Assembly (NCBI GenBank): GCA_024654105.1
Contig: JANLID010000376.1
Span: forward strand, 1 to 38,548
DNA: 38,548 nt
Direction: 5' to 3'
Source of the DNA: Gallionella sp.
GTDB taxonomy: Bacteria > Pseudomonadota > Gammaproteobacteria > Burkholderiales > Gallionellaceae
The notes beneath the pieces were generated by a model, which was not told the DNA's origin, did no database searches, and worked only from the letters and a program-made list of their open reading frames with translations. Made by a program: the position numbers and the translations under genes. Positions 33,636 through 38,548 of this stretch are shown piece by piece (position 1 is the stretch's first letter; every line of letters begins with the position of its first letter).

Positions 33636-33890
33636 ATGGCCGAAGCTGTTCTGGATATCAAGCAGTGGGGCAACAATCTGGGTGTCCGCCTGCCGGCTGC
33701 GGTAGCGCGGGAAGCACACCTGCATGTTGATCAGCGCGTGCGCGTATCGGTCGAAGGCGATCAGGTCATCATCAAGCCCGTCAATGATACCCGGCTTACC
33801 CTGGAGCAGCGCCTGGCCGCCTATGATCCGCAGCGCCACGGCGTTGAGCAGATGACCACGATACAAATGCCGGGAGCCGAGCGTTGGTAG
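33636..33890 (+). CDS. mazE: MazE-type antitoxin
   Basis: The start at ATG 33636, after AAGGAG, gives 84 residues beginning MAEAVLDIKQWGNNLGVRLP. This is the AbrB/SpoVT-like swapped-hairpin domain of MazE antitoxins (about residues 6-48, ending QVIIKPV). The C-terminal part (LTLEQRLAAYDPQRHG) is the flexible segment that wraps around the toxin. An in-frame upstream extension to 33582 lacks support. It overlaps mazF by seven bases. Confidence 0.92.
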   Translation: MAEAVLDIKQWGNNLGVRLPAAVAREAHLHVDQRVRVSVEGDQVIIKPVNDTRLTLEQRLAAYDPQRHGVEQMTTIQMPGAERW

Positions 33891-34294
33891 CTGCCAACAA
33901 AGCAGCTCCGGATAAACAAAAGCCAAAACGCAAGTCTTGGGTGCCTGATCGGCAGGATATCATCTGGATTGATTGCAATCCGCAGGTCGGGCGTGAAATG
34001 CGCGATACCCACCCGTTTCTGGTGCTCTCGCCGCGCATCTTCAACGAGAAAACCTCGTTGGTTATCGGTCTACCCATGACTACAGCGGAATACAACTCGG
34101 ATAATCCATTTGCGGTTGTGGCTGGGAAAGCAAAAGGACGAAAGACCGGGCAAACCAGCTATGTGCTTTGCCACCAGCCCCAGTCGTTTGACTGGCGCTT
34201 GCGCAAGGCCAAGGCACACCCGCTCGGCGCATTGCCCAACGCCTTGTTTGCGCAGGTTTGCGAACGGCTCAACCAGATCATTCAGGTGGGCTGA
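33884..34294 (+). CDS. mazF: MazF/PemK-type endoribonuclease toxin
   Basis: This 136-residue protein is a MazF-type mRNA interferase, with PDRQDIIWIDCNPQVGREMR near the start, the THPFLVLSPR strand, and CHQPQSFDWRLRKAK, the typical second motif. It has a basic N-terminal extension of about 20 residues ahead of the fold. The start is a TTG at 33884 inside the end of mazE, with GGGAG upstream, giving translational coupling. Free toxin cleaves single-stranded RNA at short sites; the site here cannot be read from sequence. The stop falls just before the right copy of the 27-bp repeat. Confidence 0.9.
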   Translation: MVAANKAAPDKQKPKRKSWVPDRQDIIWIDCNPQVGREMRDTHPFLVLSPRIFNEKTSLVIGLPMTTAEYNSDNPFAVVAGKAKGRKTGQTSYVLCHQPQSFDWRLRKAKAHPLGALPNALFAQVCERLNQIIQVG

Positions 34295-34296
34295 AG

Positions 34297-34323
34297 AACC
34301 CGGTGGCGAAGCATTGGTGATGG
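34297..34323 (+). repeat. 27-bp direct repeat, right copy
   Basis: This is an exact copy of 33536-33562, the apaH 3' end including its stop codon, beginning three bases after the mazF stop. The following sequence (CTTAGTTTGCAC) is probably the original downstream flank of apaH. The arrangement resembles an insertion that restored the target gene end. Confidence 0.95.
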
Positions 34324-34377
34324 CTTAGTTTGCACAGCAGGAAGAGAAGCAGCGCCGTTCTTCAAGGAGATGTCGCC

Positions 34378-34560
34378 ATGTTTGCATTTGAACAGGATTG
34401 CAAAATTAAACCGCCAATTCTTAATCGCCATGGCAAGTTAATTAAGACCATCGAGCTTGATTACACAAAAAATGTAATGGCTGACATGAAGTGGACAAAT
34501 GAATGGCTTAGAGATGCAGATGAGCCGAATCGTGAATTCATTTTTTTGGTTGATAAATAA
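34378..34560 (+). CDS. Small AT-rich hypothetical protein
   Basis: An ATG at 34378, preceded by AAGGAG at eight bases, opens a 60-codon frame (MFAFEQDCKIKPPILNRHGK...). The sequence is visibly richer in A and T than the surrounding genes, which suggests foreign origin. It has no signal peptide or recognisable motif. The good binding site and intact frame favour a real gene. It lies between the mazEF cassette and glyA; a role is unknown. Confidence 0.55.
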   Translation: MFAFEQDCKIKPPILNRHGKLIKTIELDYTKNVMADMKWTNEWLRDADEPNREFIFLVDK

Positions 34561-34686
34561 GCGTAACTCATTTTTCCACCTATCTTGCCCCCCGGTTTTC
34601 TGAAAAACCACTGCATTATCGGCTTGCCCGATCAGCATGGTAAAATCCGCACCTTTCCCGCTTTCATTATTTCAGGAATTAACGCC

Positions 34687-35934
34687 ATGTTCTCCAGAAA
34701 AAACACCATTGCCACTGTCGATCCGGAACTGTGGGCCGCGATCCAGGACGAAAACCGCCGCCAGGAAGATCATATCGAGCTGATCGCCTCGGAAAACTAC
34801 ACCAGCCCGGCGGTGATGGAGGCGCAGGGCAGCCAGTTGACCAATAAGTACGCCGAGGGTTATCCGGGCAAGCGTTATTACGGCGGCTGCGAGTATGTGG
34901 ACATCGCCGAGCAGTTGGCCATCGACCGCGTGAAGGCGCTGTTCGGCGCGGAATACGCCAACGTGCAGCCGAATTCCGGTTCGCAGGCGAACCAGGGGGT
35001 GTACATGTCGGTGCTCAAGCCCGGCGATACGATTTTGGGAATGAGCTTGGCGCATGGCGGGCATCTGACGCACGGCGCGTCGGTCAATGCCAGCGGCAAG
35101 CTGTATAACGCCATCCAGTACGGCCTGGATAAGAACGAGGAAATCGATTACGACCAGGTGCAGGCATTGGCCACGGCGCACAAGCCGAAGATGATCGTGG
35201 CGGGCGCATCGGCCTACGCTTTGGTGATCGACTGGAAGCGCTTCCGCGCGATCGCCGACAGCGTCGGCGCGTACCTGTTCGTGGACATGGCGCATTACGC
35301 CGGACTGATCGCTGCGGGCGTGTACCCCAGTCCGGTCGGCATCGCGGATTTCGTCACCACCACCACCCACAAGACCCTGCGCGGCCCGCGCGGCGGCGTG
35401 ATCCTCGCCAAGGCGGAATATGAGAAGGTGCTGAACTCGGCGATCTTCCCCGGCATCCAGGGCGGCCCGCTGATGCACGTGATCGCCGCCAAAGCGGTGG
35501 CGTTCAAGGAAGCGGCCAGCAAGGAATTCAAGGTTTACCAGAAACAGGTGGTGGACAATGCGCGGGTGATGGCGATGGTGTTGCATGAGCGCGGCCTGCG
35601 CATCGTGTCGGGGCGCACCGACAGCCATTTGTTCCTGGTGGACTTGCAGGCCAAAAACATTACCGGCAAGGATGCTGAAACTGCGCTGGGGCGTGCGCAC
35701 ATTACGGTGAACAAGAATGCAATCCCCAATGACCCGCAAAAACCGTTCGTGACCAGCGGCATCCGCATCGGCAGCCCGGCAATGACCACGCGCGGCTTCA
35801 AGGAACTGGAGGCGGAACAACTCGCGCACCTGATTGCCGACGTGCTGGATGCGCCGGATGACAACGCGGTAATCGCGCGCGTGGCGGGCGAGGTGAAGCG
35901 GTTGTGCGTGAAGTTCCCGGTGTATGGCAATTAA
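34687..35934 (+). CDS. glyA: Serine hydroxymethyltransferase
   Basis: GlyA interconverts serine and glycine with tetrahydrofolate and pyridoxal phosphate. The start at 34687 (MFSRKNTIATVDPELWAAI), with AGGA upstream, gives 415 residues, the family norm; the open frame extending to 34585 is not supported. Motifs include HIELIASENYTSPAV, KYAEGYPGKRYYGG, Asp200 in VDMAHYAGL and the cofactor lysine Lys229 in TTTTHKTLRGPRGG. A heptamer element lies between it and nrdR, an ordinary pairing in proteobacteria. Confidence 0.97.
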   Translation: MFSRKNTIATVDPELWAAIQDENRRQEDHIELIASENYTSPAVMEAQGSQLTNKYAEGYPGKRYYGGCEYVDIAEQLAIDRVKALFGAEYANVQPNSGSQANQGVYMSVLKPGDTILGMSLAHGGHLTHGASVNASGKLYNAIQYGLDKNEEIDYDQVQALATAHKPKMIVAGASAYALVIDWKRFRAIADSVGAYLFVDMAHYAGLIAAGVYPSPVGIADFVTTTTHKTLRGPRGGVILAKAEYEKVLNSAIFPGIQGGPLMHVIAAKAVAFKEAASKEFKVYQKQVVDNARVMAMVLHERGLRIVSGRTDSHLFLVDLQAKNITGKDAETALGRAHITVNKNAIPNDPQKPFVTSGIRIGSPAMTTRGFKELEAEQLAHLIADVLDAPDDNAVIARVAGEVKRLCVKFPVYGN

Positions 35935-35937
35935 AAC

Positions 35938-36020
35938 TGGGGAGTGGAAAGTGGGGAGTAGGAAATTCACCCCTTCTCGGCCCCACTCCCCACTCCCTAC
36001 TCCCTACTTTCCATTTCCCT
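35938..36020. repeat. Inverted heptamer arrays between glyA and nrdR
   Basis: The left arm (about 35938-35960) contains GGAGTGG, AAAGTGG and GGAGTAG units. The right arm (about 35983-36020) contains CCACTCC, CCACTCC, CTACTCC, CTACTTT and CCATTTC. The arms are complementary and the right arm reaches the base before the nrdR ATG. It is the same repeat class as at 27525. Confidence 0.8.
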
Positions 36021-36506
36021 ATGAAATGTCCCTTCTGTAAAGGCGAAGACACCCAGGTGGTGGATACCCGCGAAAGCGAGGAAGGCGATAGCATTCGCCG
36101 CCGCCGCCGCTGCCTGTCGTGCGACAGGCGCTTCACCACTTATGAAATAGTGGAGTTGCGTATGCCGCAGGTGGTCAAGCAGAACGGCATGCGCAGCGAG
36201 TTCGACGATGAAAAGCTGCGCACCAGTTTCAGCCGCGCGCTGCACAAGCGCCCGGTGCCGACCGAACTGGTGGATGCGGCAATCGATCAGGTGACGCAAA
36301 AAGTTTTCGCCTTGGGCGAGCGCGAAGTCGCCTCGCGCCAGATCGGCGAAATGGTGATGAAGGAATTGCTGAAACTCGACAAGGTTGCCTATATCCGCTT
36401 TGCTTCGGTGTACAAAAGCTTTCAGGATGTTGGTGATTTCACCGAAGCGGTTGAGGCGGTGCGCAAATCGCCGGTGCGCAGAACTTCCGGCCGCGTCAAG
36501 AAATAA
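36021..36506 (+). CDS. nrdR: Transcriptional repressor NrdR
   Basis: NrdR represses ribonucleotide reductase genes in response to ATP and dATP. The start at 36021 gives MKCPFCKGEDTQVVDTRES, 161 residues. The zinc ribbon uses Cys3, Cys6, Cys31 and Cys34; an ATP-cone domain follows (about 49-139). The upstream sequence is a pyrimidine-rich heptamer array right up to the ATG, so no ribosome binding site exists, and translation is expected to be weak, coupled to glyA or atypical. ribD begins one base after its stop. Confidence 0.95.
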   Translation: MKCPFCKGEDTQVVDTRESEEGDSIRRRRRCLSCDRRFTTYEIVELRMPQVVKQNGMRSEFDDEKLRTSFSRALHKRPVPTELVDAAIDQVTQKVFALGEREVASRQIGEMVMKELLKLDKVAYIRFASVYKSFQDVGDFTEAVEAVRKSPVRRTSGRVKK

Positions 36507-36507
36507 T

Positions 36508-37602
36508 ATGAACACCGCGCAAGACAGTCGCTGGATGGCGCGGGCTCTCAGGCTGGCTGAGCGCGGCCTGTATACCACCAGCCCCAATCCGCGCGTCGGC
36601 TGTGTGCTGGTGCGGGGCGATGAGGTCGCCGGCGAGGGTTGGCATCAGCGCGCTGGTGAGCCGCATGCCGAAGTGCATGCACTGCGCGCGGCGGGCGAAG
36701 TGGCACGCGGTGCGACGGCGTATGTTACGCTGGAACCGTGCAGCCATCATGGCCGCACGCCGCCTTGCGCTGAGGCTTTGATCGAGGCGGGTGTGGCGCG
36801 CGTGGTAGTGGCGGTGCAAGACCCGAACCCCGAGGTGGCTGGTGCAGGCATCGCGCGGTTGCGCGCGGCAGGAATTACGGTGGATTGCGGTTTGATGGAG
36901 GCTGCGGCGCATGACCTGAACATCGGTTTCTTTGCGCGCATGACGCGCGGCACACCGTGGCTGCGCAGCAAGATTGCCATGAGCCTGGATGGGCGCACCG
37001 CGTTGAGCAATGGACGCAGCCAATGGATTACCGGCGAGGCGGCAAGGCAGGATGTGCAGCGCTGGCGGGCGCGCTCCTGCGCGGTGCTGACGGGTATCGA
37101 TACGGTGCTGGCAGACGATGCGCGGTTGAACGTGCGCAGTGCGGATATGGAACGCCAGCCGTTGCGCGTGGTGCTGGATAGCCAGTTGCGCGTGCCGCTC
37201 GATGCACGTGTACTGTACGGCGGCGGAAGCGCATTGATTTATACCGCGTCGAAAAATGGCGCGAAGAGCGCCGTGCTGCGCGACCTCGGCGTGGAGGTCG
37301 TCGTGCTGCCGGATGCGGCGGGAAGGGTGGATTTGGCGGCGATGGCGCACGATCTGGCGCGGCGCGGCTGTAATGAGTTGCTGGTGGAGGCCGGCAGCAC
37401 CCTGAACGGAGGGCTGTTGCAGGCAGGGCTGGTGGATGAGTTGGTGCTGTATGTCGCGCCGCAGTTGCTGGGTAATGCGGCACGCGGTGTGGCGCAACTG
37501 GGGGAGCTGACCGAACTGGAGCAGCGTGTTAATTTCGAGTGGCAAGATGTGCGGCAGGTCGGCAAAGATCTGCGCATTTTGGCAAAGATGAAAAAGGGGT
37601 AA
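36508..37602 (+). CDS. ribD: Riboflavin biosynthesis deaminase/reductase
   Basis: RibD carries out two steps of riboflavin synthesis: deamination of the pyrimidine ring and reduction of the ribosyl side chain. The 364-residue protein starts at 36508. The N-terminal deaminase domain shows NPRVGCVLV, the zinc motif His53-Ala-Glu55, and Cys78 and Cys87 in PCSHHGRTPPCAEAL. The C-terminal NADPH-dependent reductase domain (about 150-360) has KIAMSLDGRTAL and LVEAGSTLNGGLLQAGLVDE. It lies one base after nrdR and 7 bp before ribE. Confidence 0.96.
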   Translation: MNTAQDSRWMARALRLAERGLYTTSPNPRVGCVLVRGDEVAGEGWHQRAGEPHAEVHALRAAGEVARGATAYVTLEPCSHHGRTPPCAEALIEAGVARVVVAVQDPNPEVAGAGIARLRAAGITVDCGLMEAAAHDLNIGFFARMTRGTPWLRSKIAMSLDGRTALSNGRSQWITGEAARQDVQRWRARSCAVLTGIDTVLADDARLNVRSADMERQPLRVVLDSQLRVPLDARVLYGGGSALIYTASKNGAKSAVLRDLGVEVVVLPDAAGRVDLAAMAHDLARRGCNELLVEAGSTLNGGLLQAGLVDELVLYVAPQLLGNAARGVAQLGELTELEQRVNFEWQDVRQVGKDLRILAKMKKG

Positions 37603-37609
37603 GTTAAGT

Positions 37610-38209
37610 ATGTTCAGTGGAATTATTGCCGATGTCGGCCTGATCAATCGTGCGGAAGATCGCGACGGCGGTCTGCGCTTGAGTGTGGCGGCCGAATCGC
37701 TCGGTATGGATGATGTGCAGATCGGCGACAGCATCGCGGTAAACGGCGTGTGTCTCACTGTGGTGGCGCTGGCAGGCAACGAATTTACCGTCGATGTGTC
37801 GCGCGAGACGCTGAAGTGCACCGTCGGGCTGGAGCGGCAGGGTGGTCATGTCAATCTGGAAAAGGCGCTACGCTTGTCGGACCGGCTGGGCGGACATCTG
37901 GTCAGTGGCCATGTGGACGGCGTTGGCGAAGTGGTGGCACTCACCGACATCGGCGAAAGCTGGCAGTTGGCGGTACGCGCGCCGCAGAAGCTGGCGAAAT
38001 ACATCGCGGTGAAGGGCTCCATCACTATCAACGGCGTGAGCCTGACGGTAAACCATGTCGCGGGCCCGGAGTTCGAGGTAAACCTGATCCCGCATACGCT
38101 GGAGGTGACCACGCTGAATGAATTGAAAGCGGGCGCAAAGGTGAATCTGGAGATTGACCTGATTGCGCGCTATGTCGAGCGCATGATGCGGGCGGAGAAA
38201 GAACAGTAA
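37610..38209 (+). CDS. ribE: Riboflavin synthase, alpha subunit
   Basis: This enzyme makes riboflavin from two molecules of 6,7-dimethyl-8-ribityllumazine. The 199-residue protein shows the two repeated lumazine-binding barrels: first MFSGIIADVG with SIAVNGVCLTVV, second HLVSGHVDGVGEV with ITINGVSLTV. The name ribC is used in some species for the same protein. The stop codon overlaps the next ATG by one base. No FMN riboswitch was seen upstream of ribD, so control of this set may differ from species with one. Confidence 0.95.
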   Translation: MFSGIIADVGLINRAEDRDGGLRLSVAAESLGMDDVQIGDSIAVNGVCLTVVALAGNEFTVDVSRETLKCTVGLERQGGHVNLEKALRLSDRLGGHLVSGHVDGVGEVVALTDIGESWQLAVRAPQKLAKYIAVKGSITINGVSLTVNHVAGPEFEVNLIPHTLEVTTLNELKAGAKVNLEIDLIARYVERMMRAEKEQ

Positions 38210-38548
38210 TGCCCAACATAACACCGATACAGGAAATCATCGCGGAGATACGCGCCGGGCGCATGGTCGTGCTGGTAGACGAAGAAGACCGCGAGAACGA
38301 AGGCGATTTGCTGTTCGCCGCCGAATTCACCACGCCAGAGAAAATCAACTTCATGGCCAAGCATGGCCGCGGCTTGATCTGCCTGACGCTGACAGAGGCG
38401 CATTGCAAGCAGCTTGATTTGCCGCTGATGGTGCGCGATAACGGCTTGCAATTGGCGACCAATTTCACTTTGTCGATTGAGGCAGCGAGTGGTGTGACTA
38501 CCGGGATTTCGGCGGCAGACCGTGCGCGCACCATTCAGGCGGCGGCGG
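38209..38548 (+). CDS. ribBA: 3,4-dihydroxy-2-butanone 4-phosphate synthase, 5' part (RibB/RibBA)
   Basis: The frame begins at ATG 38209, overlapping the ribE stop, and runs off the window after 113 codons. The visible part has the catalytic acidic motif VDEEDRENEGDLLFAAE, then HGRGLICLTL and the substrate region ATNFTLSIEAASGVTTGISAADRA, all hallmarks of the synthase domain. Whether a GTP cyclohydrolase II domain follows, as in the usual RibBA fusion, cannot be seen. Confidence 0.93.
   Translation, partial: MPNITPIQEIIAEIRAGRMVVLVDEEDRENEGDLLFAAEFTTPEKINFMAKHGRGLICLTLTEAHCKQLDLPLMVRDNGLQLATNFTLSIEAASGVTTGISAADRARTIQAAA

Noticed and set aside
34672..35970. 432-codon minus-strand frame opposite glyA
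   Set aside because: It is a shadow of glyA with no binding site or recognisable domain.
36496..37821. 441-codon minus-strand frame opposite ribD and ribE
   Set aside because: The plus-strand genes have full motif support; this frame crosses both and resembles no protein.

Overview
The window looks like a chromosomal segment of a betaproteobacterium, most likely of the Nitrosomonadales/Gallionellaceae type. This rests on gene order and protein character: dprA-smg-topA, LysM-def ... fmt-rsmB-DUF4390-ntrY-ntrX, tkt-gap-pgk-pyk-fba, and glyA-nrdR-ribD-ribE-ribBA. No rRNA gene is present, so the assignment is an inference. No tRNA gene, CRISPR array, transposase or integrase was seen.

Layout. 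(1) 1-4288, minus strand: an accessory three-gene unit. It holds a 956-residue protein that joins a peptidoglycan-binding domain, a GH19-type lysozyme/chitinase domain, a papain-type cysteine peptidase and an alpha/beta-hydrolase, then a lipoprotein, then the start of an unknown protein cut by the window edge. (2) 4289-5467: palindromes, a broken djlA and a hicB-hicA toxin-antitoxin pair. (3) 5544-14581: housekeeping genes (aroC, an MDR oxidoreductase, corA, thpR, topA, smg, dprA, a LysM protein). (4) 14684-24023: def, a 3.1-kb accessory island (hicAB, a zinc-ribbon protein, a HEPN/AbiU2-like protein, a Clp ATPase fragment and an FHA protein), then fmt, rsmB, a DUF4390 protein and a NtrY/NtrX-like two-component pair. 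(5) 24024-24440: a non-coding stretch with a possible structured RNA and a near-perfect 91-bp palindrome. (6) 24441-31423: tkt-gap-pgk-pyk-fba, a sugar-phosphate operon suited to the Calvin cycle or gluconeogenesis. (7) 31470-34560: a conserved unknown, a RutE-like nitroreductase, apaH, and a mazEF cassette flanked by a perfect 27-bp duplication of the apaH 3' end. (8) 34687-38548: glyA, nrdR and riboflavin genes.

Two features run across the window. First, three toxin-antitoxin modules (two hicAB of opposite gene order and one mazEF) sit exactly at housekeeping gene borders, and two of these sites show scars: a truncated djlA and a duplicated apaH end. Second, three same-strand gene junctions (rsmB/DUF4390, gap/pgk, glyA/nrdR) carry degenerate tandem heptanucleotides arranged as inverted arms. 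They form the C-terminal codons of rsmB and take the place of the nrdR ribosome binding site. The strongest candidates for something undescribed are the four-domain enzyme with its lipoprotein partner, the scarred mazEF insertion, and the heptamer palindromes.
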